A stretch of DNA of 40,862 nucleotides, from NCBI GenBank assembly GCA_004292605.1, contig RDXK01000097.1:1-40862 (forward strand), read 5' to 3'. The notes under the pieces were generated by a model. The model was not told the origin of the DNA. It searched no databases and was given only the letters and a program-made list of their open reading frames with translations. Below are positions 1 through 10,324 of the stretch, piece by piece. The stretch's first letter is position 1. Every line of letters begins with the position of its first letter. Origin of the DNA: Bacteroidota bacterium. GTDB taxonomy: Bacteria > Bacteroidota > Bacteroidia > Chitinophagales > Chitinophagaceae. A program made the position numbers and the translations under genes.

Positions 1-788
<788 letters not shown>

Positions 789-2111
789 TTAGTTAGCTTC
801 CGCTACTTGCACCAACATTTTTTCTACTGCTCTTCTTATATCGGTTACGTTTCCCATGTGGTTATTTACCATCACAGAAAACATACACCATGTGCCGCTT
901 TTGGCTTGTATGTAGCCACTTAAACTTACGTTATTACTTAGCGTGCCAGTTTTTGCAAAAATTTTACCTGCGTAATTTTTATAATAACTGCCTAAGGTAC
1001 CCTTGCCACCCGTGGGTAAAATGGTGGTTAATCGCTGCCAGCTTATCTCGTTCTTCATTTGCTTCAGCAAACTAACCGTGGTAGCCGGCGTAAATAAATT
1101 ATACCTGCTTAATCCACTACCATCTACCCATTTCGGCTTTTGTGGTAGGGTGTTCAATTGCTTGTTAAGTACGGTATTGATAGCTTTTCTGTCATTTAGT
1201 TCTTGGTTCACTACACCGCCTACTTGAATTAGTAACTGCTCCGCAAAAAAGTTATCGCTGCGGTGCATCATTATTTTCAATACACTATCTAAGGGCTGGG
1301 AATGCAAGGGCTTCACCACCTCGGCAGTTGGTAGCTTACCCCAACCCACTGCTCGTTTTCCCGTTGCTGCTTCTAACAAATCTATCACCAATTTTTCTTG
1401 TGCCTGTGGCTGGTTCCAATACGTAGCTAAGGTGGTAGTAATTTCTGTTTCCTTACCGGGAAGTATGGTAAAAGAATTCGATTGAATTTGACGCCTTAAC
1501 TCAAAACCTTTTGCATTTGGTGCAATACTATTGTCAAAGTTGATTACAGGTGGTAGGGCCTTTAAGCTACCGTTTTGTAGAGTTACAGTTGCCGCATTGT
1601 AAAATAGAGGAACTTCACTTCGCTCTGCCATATAATCGGCTTCATAATCGTCCCAAGCCCAACCCATTCCCCAATGGTTGGCAGTAAAATTATTGTGTAC
1701 CAATACAATGGGTTTGTTACTGGCTTTTACTTTTTCCAGAAGTGGATGACGTTTAAAATCCTCTACCGCAGTGGTGGCATCGGCATTCCATTGTATATAC
1801 AGCGTATCGGCAGTTTCTACGGTATAGGCTGCTATTATACTATCTGGCAAATTTTTCAACGCTGCATAGCAGGTATATAGTTTGGTGTTACTAGCTGGTA
1901 TAAAATATTGGTTGGCTTGGTGTTGTAATAAAGGTGTTGCAGCATCTTCCGCCTGAATAAGGATTCCTACATGGGCACCTTGTAATTGTTTGTTTTGTAG
2001 CAAACTATCTAACCACGGCTCACCTGCTTGCTTAGGAGTTGACGCAGATTTTCGTTGAACAGAACACCCCACTACAACTAGTACACAGAGCCAATATATA
2101 CATTTGTTCAT
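789..2111 (-). CDS. dacB: D-alanyl-D-alanine carboxypeptidase/endopeptidase, PBP4-like, peptidase S13 family, lipoprotein-type signal
   Basis: SxxK (PASNTKLYT), SxN (HRSDNFFAEQLL) and KTG (AKTGTLSNN) motifs; start chosen at MNKCIYWLCVLVVVGCS (lipobox-like) rather than the ORF-track start at 2141. Confidence 0.9.
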   Translation of the reverse strand: MNKCIYWLCVLVVVGCSVQRKSASTPKQAGEPWLDSLLQNKQLQGAHVGILIQAEDAATPLLQHQANQYFIPASNTKLYTCYAALKNLPDSIIAAYTVETADTLYIQWNADATTAVEDFKRHPLLEKVKASNKPIVLVHNNFTANHWGMGWAWDDYEADYMAERSEVPLFYNAATVTLQNGSLKALPPVINFDNSIAPNAKGFELRRQIQSNSFTILPGKETEITTTLATYWNQPQAQEKLVIDLLEAATGKRAVGWGKLPTAEVVKPLHSQPLDSVLKIMMHRSDNFFAEQLLIQVGGVVNQELNDRKAINTVLNKQLNTLPQKPKWVDGSGLSRYNLFTPATTVSLLKQMKNEISWQRLTTILPTGGKGTLGSYYKNYAGKIFAKTGTLSNNVSLSGYIQAKSGTWCMFSVMVNNHMGNVTDIRRAVEKMLVQVAEAN

Positions 2112-2151
2112 AACAGTATAGTTTGCATCAAACCTACACAATAGTTGGTAC

Positions 2152-3276
2152 TTACATACGTTCTACTGCCCGTAAAAATCGTTCCGGTATTTCATTTCTG
2201 CTGGCAAGTACATAATCATTATAACTACAAGCTATGTATTCCTCGTTAGGCAATTGCACCCACCATTTACCCGTTTGCTTACTTTGTAAAAACGTGGTGG
2301 CAAATGTTTCACCTTGAAAATAAAAGGTATTAAACTCGCCTAAGTCCGTAATGGCCGGCTCTTGAAAAAATTGCTTTACACCGTTTACAAAATACCAAAA
2401 CATATGGCTTACTTGTTTGGCAGTAAGTTCATGTACATCTGCCTGGTGCTTGTAGCCATACAAACCTACCGTACGCACTTTATTACTACTACCTGCGTAC
2501 TGTAACAGTGTACAAATTTCCTCGCCAGTAAATCCGTTAGGCGTAAGGGTATTACAAGGTGCATGGGCATGCTGTATAGCTGTAATATCTACAGTACATA
2601 TATGGCTGTTTCTAAAAACAGGTTCTACTTCTGCCAAATCATCTTTTACTTTACCTACCCTAAAACACTCAAAGCCCAACTTATCAATGGTTTCCAGCAT
2701 TCTTGGGTGTACTAAATAACTTTGGAATCCTATATGAGAATAATGCTTTACAAAGTTTGGACTAGAGGTAAGCATTTCCATTAAAAAACACTGATCGGGT
2801 GTAGGATCTTCCCAAGAAATATCCATGGCAGCATCTATACACACTACTTCTACCGTTTCGTTTAATTTTTTGTGGGCTTGGTATTGGGCTAAAGTAATAT
2901 CGTGGCTACCACCTAGTATTAATACCTTGGCTTTCAATGCAAGTAAATCGGCCAATACGGTACTCAATGCTACATAAGTATCGGCCAATGAATCGCCGTT
3001 TTTTACATTGCCAATATCTACAATATTTATATCGGTATGCCACTGATAAAGCGAGTAAATATGTGCCCGCATGGCATCGGCCGCATGGGTGTGTTTGCTA
3101 CTACTACCCCGCCACTCGTTACAGCCAACCAATATAATGTGAGCCTCCTGCAAACTAGGTAAATGCTCTTCGTATGCTGCAATATGAGCCCCTAACTGAG
3201 CATCTTTATAGCCTTCATCGTTACTAAGCTCAAACTTATTTATGGGTTCTAAAAAATCGGTAAGGGTATGTAGCAT
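2152..3276 (-). CDS. Arginase/formimidoylglutamase (ureohydrolase) family protein with degenerate metal-ligand motifs
   Basis: LILGGSHDITLAQY (GGDH-like), VVCIDAAMDIS (DAHxD-like), CTVDITAIQHAHAP (SxDxDxxDP-like); start could also be at 3297. Confidence 0.75.
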   Translation of the reverse strand: MLHTLTDFLEPINKFELSNDEGYKDAQLGAHIAAYEEHLPSLQEAHIILVGCNEWRGSSSKHTHAADAMRAHIYSLYQWHTDINIVDIGNVKNGDSLADTYVALSTVLADLLALKAKVLILGGSHDITLAQYQAHKKLNETVEVVCIDAAMDISWEDPTPDQCFLMEMLTSSPNFVKHYSHIGFQSYLVHPRMLETIDKLGFECFRVGKVKDDLAEVEPVFRNSHICTVDITAIQHAHAPCNTLTPNGFTGEEICTLLQYAGSSNKVRTVGLYGYKHQADVHELTAKQVSHMFWYFVNGVKQFFQEPAITDLGEFNTFYFQGETFATTFLQSKQTGKWWVQLPNEEYIACSYNDYVLASRNEIPERFLRAVERM

Positions 3277-3367
3277 TCGGCTGTATTTACTAACCAAACA
3301 TACTATCTAAAACGGCCCACCGCCCTTGTGTGAAAAACATTGCCACCCGCTAAAAAGTTATGAGAGT

Positions 3368-4471
3368 TTAGGGCAAACTAGCCTGTTCAAAATACTGGTG
3401 AATAAGCTTAGGAAACGCCAGCGAAAGCAACTCACTCCTTTGTATCCACTTTCCACCCGTTAATACAGGCTTTTTGGGCAAGTGTACCTCGTAAAACAAA
3501 CCTGTAATTTGCTGGTGAGTTAATTGCTGTTTTACTTGTATGGGTTTTAGAAATTCGGTAGGCCTCACTTGTAATTGCTGTGCTATAAAATCTTGCTCAT
3601 CTGTGGCTAGCTGTACGCCCTTTGTTTCCAACAATAGAAATTCATACAAGTTTTGCCAAACATCGGGCAGGGTTCGCTGCCGTACCCAAACCTGTTGCTT
3701 GTGTGTAAGCACCCAATAGTGAAATACCCGCTGTTTCCGCTGGATGGTTTTTTCCTTAATAGGTAATTTCCATTGTAATTGCTTTGCAAACCCTTCGCAG
3801 TGCATTTGTAGTGGGCAAGTACCGCAAGTAGGAATTTGGGGTTTACAAACCGTAGCACCAAAATCCATAATAGCTTGGTTAAATAATGCCGCCTGTTTTG
3901 GGGGCAACAATTCCTGTACCAATTGTTCGAAATATTGTTTACCTGCCGTAGAATCGCTTGCTATTTCGATGGCAAAAAAACGGGCCAATACACGGTAAAC
4001 ATTACCATCTAGCACGGCATGTGGTAGATTATAGGCGAAAGAGGCGATGGCGGCGGCGGTATACGGACCAATACCTTTTAAAGCCAATAACCCCTCGTAC
4101 GTGTTGGGGAAAACTCCTTGAAAATGGTTTACTACCACACGGGCTGTGTGCAATAGATTTCTGCATCGGTTGTAGTAGCCCAAACCTTCCCATAATTTAA
4201 AAACAGCCTCATCGGTAGCAGCCGCTAAATCAAATATAGTGGGGTAATTCGCTAAAAACTTTTCGTAGTAGGCTATACCCTGCTGTGCACGGGTTTGCTG
4301 CAATATAATTTCGCTGAGCCAAATTTTATAAGCATCGGTTTCGCCTTTCCATGGTAACCATCGATGATTGTGGCTTTGATGCCAGTTTAGTAAAAGCTTT
4401 GTGAAAAAATGCTGTTCAGTAATCTTTAACTTATTCACTATCAATAAAAACTGTTCATTTGTACTATTCAA
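3368..4471 (-). CDS. mutY: A/G-specific adenine glycosylase
   Basis: EIILQQTRAQQG, GIGPYTAAAI helix-hairpin-helix, VLDGNVYRVLAR catalytic region, Fe-S cluster Cx6Cx2Cx5C (CKPQIPTCGTCPLQMHC), C-terminal Nudix-like domain. No ATG start; TTG at 4471 or GTG at 4438. Confidence 0.93.
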   Translation of the reverse strand: MNSTNEQFLLIVNKLKITEQHFFTKLLLNWHQSHNHRWLPWKGETDAYKIWLSEIILQQTRAQQGIAYYEKFLANYPTIFDLAAATDEAVFKLWEGLGYYNRCRNLLHTARVVVNHFQGVFPNTYEGLLALKGIGPYTAAAIASFAYNLPHAVLDGNVYRVLARFFAIEIASDSTAGKQYFEQLVQELLPPKQAALFNQAIMDFGATVCKPQIPTCGTCPLQMHCEGFAKQLQWKLPIKEKTIQRKQRVFHYWVLTHKQQVWVRQRTLPDVWQNLYEFLLLETKGVQLATDEQDFIAQQLQVRPTEFLKPIQVKQQLTHQQITGLFYEVHLPKKPVLTGGKWIQRSELLSLAFPKLIHQYFEQASLP

Positions 4472-4512
4472 TTAAATTGATACAAATTTACGAACTAAAA
4501 AATCCCTATAGT

Positions 4513-4803
4513 ATGCGTAAGAGTGATTTGATTAACAGTATTTCCGAGAAAACGGGAATTCCAAAGGTGGATGTGTTGGTAGCGGTAGAAACGTTTATTA
4601 AGGAAATAAAAGAGAATATAGTAAAAGGCGAAAACATTTACATACGTGGCTTTGGTAGCTTTATTACCAAAAAACGAGCCGCCAAAGTAGGTAGAAACAT
4701 CAAAAAGAATATTGCGGTAAACATCCCCGAACATTTTGTACCGGCATTTAAACCTGCCAAAGAATTTATTAATGAAGTAAAAGGTTTGCCCGCCGAAGGG
4801 TAA
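4513..4803 (+). CDS. HU/IHF-family DNA-binding protein
   Basis: MRKSDLINSISEKTGIPKVDVLVAVETFIKEIKENIVKGENIYIRGFGSFITKKRAAKVGRNIKK; classic HU fold signature GFGSF...RxGRN. Confidence 0.95.
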   Translation: MRKSDLINSISEKTGIPKVDVLVAVETFIKEIKENIVKGENIYIRGFGSFITKKRAAKVGRNIKKNIAVNIPEHFVPAFKPAKEFINEVKGLPAEG

Positions 4804-4827
4804 TTTTGCCCTTATTTATTTCGAAAT

Positions 4828-5709
4828 ATGAAGAAACAACAATGGATTTTAGTGATAGGTGCTGTTGCGGTAGCGGTAGCACTTTTTTTTATAGGTAATA
4901 CTGTACCCGATGCTAAGCCAGCAGCCGCGAACGCTGACATGGCAGATGGGCACTCGCCTAACGACGGGCATAACCACGAAGCCCCTGCAGCAGTAACTAT
5001 AGATACTGTGCTATTGCAAGCCAAAAAACTACTTACCACGGAGGATATCAATAAACTAGCACAGCTAGAACAAACGGAGGCTAGGGGCGATGTAAAAGCA
5101 CAGCAACTAGAAAAATACAAGCAATTGGCTAAATTTTGGGACGAAACCACGCATAACCACACCTTATACCATTATTATACAGGTGAAGCCGCGAAATTGG
5201 AAAATTCAGAAAAAAAGCTCACATTTGCAGCCCGATTCTTTTTAGAGGAGGTAATGGCAAGCGGGCAGCCTAGTGCGTTTAACACTTGGCAAGCCAACCA
5301 AGCCAAAGAGTTATTTGAAAAAGCTATTGAAATAAATCCGGCAAACGATTCGGCAAAAATTGCCATTGGCGCCTGCTACATGTTTGGTAACATTAGCACC
5401 AACCCAATGGAAGGCATTTTGAAAGTAAGAGAAATTGCAGAAAAAAAGCCCGACAATGTGTATGCCCAGTTAGTGCTTGGATTAGGTGGTTTAAGAAGTG
5501 GACAGTACGATAAAGCTATTGAGCGTTTTACAAAAGTGGTAACCGTACAGCCTAAAAACTTAGAAGCCATATTTCATTTAGCCGAAACGTACGATAGAAA
5601 AGGGGATAAAACCAATGCGGTAGTTTGGTACCAAAAAGCCAGCGACCTTATTAAAATTCCCGAAGCAAAAAAGGAAATTGAAGCCCGTATAAAGGCTTTA
5701 AAATCATAG
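4828..5709 (+). CDS. Tetratricopeptide-repeat protein with N-terminal membrane anchor/signal
   Basis: N-terminal hydrophobic helix (WILVIGAVAVAVALFFIG), His-rich spacer (DGHSPNDGHNHE), TPR motifs (AKELFEKAIEINPANDSA, YDKAIERFTKVVTVQPKNLEAIFHLAETYDRKGD). Confidence 0.88.
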   Translation: MKKQQWILVIGAVAVAVALFFIGNTVPDAKPAAANADMADGHSPNDGHNHEAPAAVTIDTVLLQAKKLLTTEDINKLAQLEQTEARGDVKAQQLEKYKQLAKFWDETTHNHTLYHYYTGEAAKLENSEKKLTFAARFFLEEVMASGQPSAFNTWQANQAKELFEKAIEINPANDSAKIAIGACYMFGNISTNPMEGILKVREIAEKKPDNVYAQLVLGLGGLRSGQYDKAIERFTKVVTVQPKNLEAIFHLAETYDRKGDKTNAVVWYQKASDLIKIPEAKKEIEARIKALKS

Positions 5710-5744
5710 AAAAAATATTATAGAACCAACAAACTTTTTAAAGT

Positions 5745-5840
5745 ATGCCTTGTGGTAAAAAAAGAAAGCGTCATAAAATTGCTACGCACAAACGTAAAAA
5801 ACGCTTAAGAAAGAACCGTCATAAGAAGAAGAATAAATAG
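5745..5840 (+). CDS. 31-aa Lys/Arg-rich microprotein, AURKAIP1/COX24 (mS38)-like putative ribosomal protein
   Basis: Manual translation ATG..TAG: MPCGKKRKRHKIATHKRKKRLRKNRHKKKNK; 18/31 residues K/R; matches the compact COX24/AURKAIP1 domain pattern. Below the ORF-track size cut-off. Confidence 0.85.
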   Translation: MPCGKKRKRHKIATHKRKKRLRKNRHKKKNK

Positions 5841-5862
5841 TTTTTCATAGTCTTATTATCCT

Positions 5863-5903
5863 GTAATGCTAGGTACATTCTTACGTACTTAGCATTACTT
5901 TAT
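5863..5903 (+). terminator. Intrinsic terminator-like hairpin after the microprotein gene
   Basis: 14-bp stem gtaatgctaggtac / gtacttagcattac (one G-U pair), 8-nt loop, followed by tttattt. Confidence 0.7.
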
Positions 5904-6044
5904 TTAAGTACAATCAGTACACGCCTTAGTTAACAGCAACTTACCTACCTACCTTACAACGCTGAAATGGGGTTATTATTGAAGGTGCATTTTTGTGTAC
6001 CTACCCATGTATTTTGAATTTTTCAAACAAATCGTTGCTGCAAA

Positions 6045-7592
6045 GTGAACAAAGAATTAATTGTAAATGCCACCGCCCAAGGTGTAGAAATAGCGTTTTT
6101 AGAAGATAAAAAGTTAGTAGAACTGCATCATGAACATGCCGATGCCAATTTTATAGTAGGTGATTTATACCTAGGAAAAGTAAAAAAACTGGTGCCTAGC
6201 ATGAACGCCGCTTTTGTGGATGTGGGAGCTGAAAAAGACGGCTTTTTGCATTATTCGGATCTTAGTCCGTACGCCAAAAGTCTACTAAAATTTACCCAGC
6301 ACTGTATGGTGCAAACCAATGAAAACATGGTAGACTTTGATAAGTTTACCGTAGAAAGCGAGATAGTAAAAACGGGTAAAATAAACGAAGTACTAGCGGG
6401 CAAGCCACATATTTTAGTACAAATTTTAAAGGAACCCATTGCCGCTAAAGGCCCACGTTTAAGTTGCGAACTTAGCTTACCCGGCAGGTTTGTGGTGATT
6501 ACTCCTTTTAACGATGTGGTAGCCGTAAGTAAAAAAATACATAGTAGCGATGAGCGTAAGCGGCTTCATAAAATCATCGAATCTATCAAACCCAAAAATT
6601 TTGGGGTTATTGTACGCACCGCAGCAGAAGGAAAAAATACAGCAGAATTACATGAGGATTTGACCGATTTAGTAGCCTCATGGAAACAATTGCAGCTAAA
6701 CTTACAAGGTGCAGAGCCACCTAAACGTGTGCTAAGTGAGCAAAGCAAAGCCACTAGTATTTTGAGAGATTTACTAAGTGCCGATTTTAACCGCATAGTG
6801 GTGAACGACAAAAAATTGTTTGTAGAAATAGAACAATACATTCAAAAAATAGCCCCTGATAAAGCCCATATAGTTACCCACCACAATAACAGCTACAATA
6901 TTTTTGAGCAATACAATATTGCTAAGCAGGTAAAAGCCGGTTTTGGCAAAACGGTAAACATGCCTAGCGGTGCCTATTTAATTATAGAACACACTGAGGC
7001 TTTGCATGTGATAGATGTGAACAGCGGTTATAAAAGTACCAGCAGCAATCAAGAGGAAAATGCCTTAGAAACTAACCTAGAAGCAGCATCCGAAATAGCC
7101 AGGCAGCTACGCCTAAGAGATATTGGTGGTATTATAGTGGTAGATTTTATAGATATGAAACTGCCCGATAATAAGCGTAAACTGCAAGAGGCCATGGAGG
7201 AGTTTATGCGAAACGATAGGGCCAAACATGCGGTACTACCCATTAGTAAATTTGGGTTGATGCAAATTACCCGCCAGCGTATGAAACCAGAGGTAAGCAT
7301 TAATACCGCCGAAGTTTGCACAGCTTGCAACGGTACTGGAAAAATTACCAGTACACATTTGCTAATAGATGATATAGAAACCCGGATGAATTATTTGCTT
7401 ACACATGCCCACAAAAACCTAAAACTATGTGTGCACCCCATTGTGGCTAGTCATTTAACCAAAGGGCTATGGAGTTTGCAAAACAAATGGTGGTGGAAGT
7501 ATAAAACCCGTATAGGCATAAGCTCTAGCACCGATTATCACCTCAATGAATTTCATTTTTTTGATAGCCAAGGCGAACAAATAAAAATCTAA
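6045..7592 (+). CDS. rng: Ribonuclease G/E family protein
   Basis: GTG start; S1-like N-terminus (IVGDLYLGKVKKLVPSMNAAFVDVGAEKDGFLH), VIDVNSG, GGIIVVDFIDMK, CTACNGTG zinc-link motif. Confidence 0.95.
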   Translation: MNKELIVNATAQGVEIAFLEDKKLVELHHEHADANFIVGDLYLGKVKKLVPSMNAAFVDVGAEKDGFLHYSDLSPYAKSLLKFTQHCMVQTNENMVDFDKFTVESEIVKTGKINEVLAGKPHILVQILKEPIAAKGPRLSCELSLPGRFVVITPFNDVVAVSKKIHSSDERKRLHKIIESIKPKNFGVIVRTAAEGKNTAELHEDLTDLVASWKQLQLNLQGAEPPKRVLSEQSKATSILRDLLSADFNRIVVNDKKLFVEIEQYIQKIAPDKAHIVTHHNNSYNIFEQYNIAKQVKAGFGKTVNMPSGAYLIIEHTEALHVIDVNSGYKSTSSNQEENALETNLEAASEIARQLRLRDIGGIIVVDFIDMKLPDNKRKLQEAMEEFMRNDRAKHAVLPISKFGLMQITRQRMKPEVSINTAEVCTACNGTGKITSTHLLIDDIETRMNYLLTHAHKNLKLCVHPIVASHLTKGLWSLQNKWWWKYKTRIGISSSTDYHLNEFHFFDSQGEQIKI

Positions 7593-7593
7593 T

Positions 7594-7630
7594 AAAAATG
7601 CCGTTGTACCTAGGTTATAGCGGCATTTTT
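7594..7630. terminator. Bidirectional intrinsic terminator between convergent rng and DUF3089 gene
   Basis: Perfect inverted repeat aaaaatgccg / cggcattttt with 17-nt loop, A- and T-tracts on both sides. Confidence 0.85.
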
Positions 7631-7658
7631 TATAATTGTTTGTAATAAACGTAAGCCA

Positions 7659-8636
7659 TTAACGCTTCCAAAAGGCGGCTACCCGCTGCTGCACATTTTG
7701 CTTGATGCTTAGGTAGTAAAAATTAATATCGGCAATATGATAGTTCTTGGTTCGTAAAAAAATACTGCCTTTAAAATGCGGTTTCACGGTGTGCAGTACA
7801 TTACCTGCCACAGTAGCGCTGGCCACTTTGGGTACTAGCTTATTAAAATTTCTCAATATGGAGCCATGGTTTGATTCGCGAGCAATGCTAGGTACGGAGG
7901 CCGACCATGTGAGCGGATTGGTAACAATCATAGGCTTGGTTTCTCGCAGAATGTTTTCTGGGGTAAAACCTTCCTTGTAAGTACGCCAGCTAATGATACA
8001 GCCAGTACTTGCGGGCTCAGCACAGGGTGGTAGATTCTTACATAAATCTACCGGTACATCCATCCCAATTAAGTAGGCCGCTACTAATCGGTTTTTTAGC
8101 AATGTAGTGTCTATCAATTCCTTTAGTAGCCGCTTAGCATGGGTAGCACCTTGGCTATGACTAGCAATGATAAAAGGTTTGTTTCTATTGTAATGTTGTA
8201 AATAGTATTCAAATGCAGCCCTAACATCGGCATAAGCGGTATCAAACAAACGTATTTGTAAAGCCCTCTCGTTTATAAAATAGGCCGATAAATGTACTTG
8301 CCTGTATAGCGGAATATATAGCTGATATTGATTAAATGCCGACGCCTGAAATAGCAATGTACTCCCTTGTATTTTTTGAATAAATGCATCGTCGGTTACA
8401 CTAGCAAACCATCCGTTAGGCTTATCCTTATCGGTATAAATGGTAGGATAAATAAAAAACACATCTACGCTTGTATCCTTTAAAAACTTCCCTACCAAGG
8501 GTTTGGAAATACTATCCGCAAACGATGTTTTTCCCGGCTTGGCTAGCCAATTTTCCTCCTTACTGTAGGCTAATGGCTGAGCAAAACCCACCATAGCAGC
8601 CGCTACAAAAATTACCGAGCATACCACATATTTCAT
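7659..8636 (-). CDS. DUF3089 family alpha/beta-hydrolase-like secreted protein
   Basis: VDVFFIYPTIYTDKDKPNGWFASVTD N-terminal motif; nucleophile elbow ASHSQGATH; N-terminal signal peptide. Confidence 0.85.
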   Translation of the reverse strand: MKYVVCSVIFVAAAMVGFAQPLAYSKEENWLAKPGKTSFADSISKPLVGKFLKDTSVDVFFIYPTIYTDKDKPNGWFASVTDDAFIQKIQGSTLLFQASAFNQYQLYIPLYRQVHLSAYFINERALQIRLFDTAYADVRAAFEYYLQHYNRNKPFIIASHSQGATHAKRLLKELIDTTLLKNRLVAAYLIGMDVPVDLCKNLPPCAEPASTGCIISWRTYKEGFTPENILRETKPMIVTNPLTWSASVPSIARESNHGSILRNFNKLVPKVASATVAGNVLHTVKPHFKGSIFLRTKNYHIADINFYYLSIKQNVQQRVAAFWKR

Positions 8637-8643
8637 AGTTAGC

Positions 8644-10206
8644 CTACTTGTATTTATTTACCAATGCTAGGAATACACCGTTGGTCCACCCGAAACCATC
8701 TTGGCCCGGGTATTCACCTCCACCCGCTAACTGAGAATCGTCTTCCACATTGTACTTCTCCATTAGCTTTCCTGTGCGTTGGTATACCTTTATATTTAGG
8801 TTTAACCATCGTTTAGCTATATCGTTTGCCAAAGCATTTTTATTGTATTTAGCCAAACCTTCCACCGTCATATATTGCATTGGAGCCCAGCCATTGGGGG
8901 CATCCCACTGCTGACCAGTATTATTTAAAGTAGTAACTACACCGCCTTTGCGTAAAAACTTCTTTTGAATGGTAGTAGCTATTTCATCGGCCTGCCGCTG
9001 CGTAGCCATACCAAAAAACAGTGGAGTTACACCTGCCAAACTAGGCACTTGTGTGTGCTTTTTGGTAATTAAATGATAGTCCATAAACAATTTTTGGGTA
9101 GGACTATAACAATACCGCAGCACAGCATTTTTACGTGCCAATGCTTTTTTCTGAAACAATTGCGATTGAAGTAAATCACCCGTGGTTTTATAGCTTTGGC
9201 TAAGTACCATTTCCAGTTGATACAATAAGCCATTCAAATCTACTGGTACAATATTGGTGGTTTCAATAGTTTCTAAAGTTTTACCATTGGCAAACCAACG
9301 GCTACTAAAATCCCATCCACTTTCAGCACCACTGCGTAAATGCCTTGCTAGCTCCTTTTGCTTGGCTTCAGGGGCTTTTTCTACTAGTTCATAATCCTCT
9401 TTAAAACTTTCTTGGCGGGGTTCATCATCCACATCATAGTACCTGTTTAGCAAACTTCCATCGGGCATTTTTACCACATGCTTGGTAGCAGCGTTCGATT
9501 TATCCATCCAATAATCATACTCCTTTTGTAAAGCATTTTGATAAGTGGCATATACTTGTCCACCATTTTTTTGTGCCAATAACTGCACCATTAAACTAAA
9601 AAATGGCGGTTGACTTCTGCTCAAATAATAGGTTCTATTGCCGTTAGGAATATGGCCATAATTGGTAATTAAATACGTGAAATTATCTACCATATTTTCA
9701 ATGGTTTTCCATTGGTTACTTTCCGCCAAACCTAGCATGGTAAAGTAGCTATCCCAGTAATACACTTCTCTAAAACGGCCACCAGGTACTATATAACCGC
9801 TTGGTAGCGGTAAAAGCGAACTTCCTTCTACAGGTACATCCGCCTTTCTTAATAAGGCCGTCCACAACTCATCTATATGTTGCAAAATATTCACGCCTTG
9901 CTGTGGCTTGTAACTAACTGGGTTCTGCGGGGGAATAATAAAATTTTCCTCTACAAAGCGTTGCAAGCTAAAACGTATGGCTGGGTTGCTAGTTACTTGC
10001 TCATAAGCGGCCACAATATCTTTGGGAGCTTTGCGTGGCACACAGTCAACAAACGTTTTTCCATCTTTAAAAATTACACTTAGCTGTACATCGGTAAAAA
10101 GTTTACCGTACACCACATTAGGTGGCTGGGGCGGCTGAGCAATAGCAGGCATAGTTAAGATGCACGCTGTAGTAAGAAGTGCTATAGAAATTGTTCTACA
10201 AATCAT
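8644..10206 (-). CDS. treA: Alpha,alpha-trehalase, GH37 family, secreted
   Basis: Trehalase signatures PGGRFREVYYWDSYF and QWDAPNGWAPMQY plus GGGEYPGQDGFGWTNGV; start set at MICRTISIALLTTACILTMPAIAQ (signal peptide) because a terminator hairpin lies inside the longer ORF (10299). Confidence 0.92.
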   Translation of the reverse strand: MICRTISIALLTTACILTMPAIAQPPQPPNVVYGKLFTDVQLSVIFKDGKTFVDCVPRKAPKDIVAAYEQVTSNPAIRFSLQRFVEENFIIPPQNPVSYKPQQGVNILQHIDELWTALLRKADVPVEGSSLLPLPSGYIVPGGRFREVYYWDSYFTMLGLAESNQWKTIENMVDNFTYLITNYGHIPNGNRTYYLSRSQPPFFSLMVQLLAQKNGGQVYATYQNALQKEYDYWMDKSNAATKHVVKMPDGSLLNRYYDVDDEPRQESFKEDYELVEKAPEAKQKELARHLRSGAESGWDFSSRWFANGKTLETIETTNIVPVDLNGLLYQLEMVLSQSYKTTGDLLQSQLFQKKALARKNAVLRYCYSPTQKLFMDYHLITKKHTQVPSLAGVTPLFFGMATQRQADEIATTIQKKFLRKGGVVTTLNNTGQQWDAPNGWAPMQYMTVEGLAKYNKNALANDIAKRWLNLNIKVYQRTGKLMEKYNVEDDSQLAGGGEYPGQDGFGWTNGVFLALVNKYK

Positions 10207-10253
10207 ACTTAAAATTAGGCGTAAAACGCTATTGAAACCCATAAAATGCCCGT

Positions 10254-10291
10254 AAAAAAATAAGCCTGAACCTAAAAAAGATTCAGACTTA
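10254..10291 (-). terminator. Intrinsic terminator of the haloperoxidase operon
   Basis: On the minus strand: TAAGTCTGAA-TCTTTTTTAGG-TTCAGGCTTA followed by TTTTTTT; 10-bp stem with one G-U pair. Confidence 0.8.
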
Positions 10292-10324
10292 GTTTTCATT
10301 CAAAATATAACCACGAGTAAGTAA

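Noticed and set aside
5980-6044. TAnnTTTG-like element (gtattttgaa) upstream of RNase G
   Set aside because: One base short of the consensus and no convincing -33 TTTG spacing.
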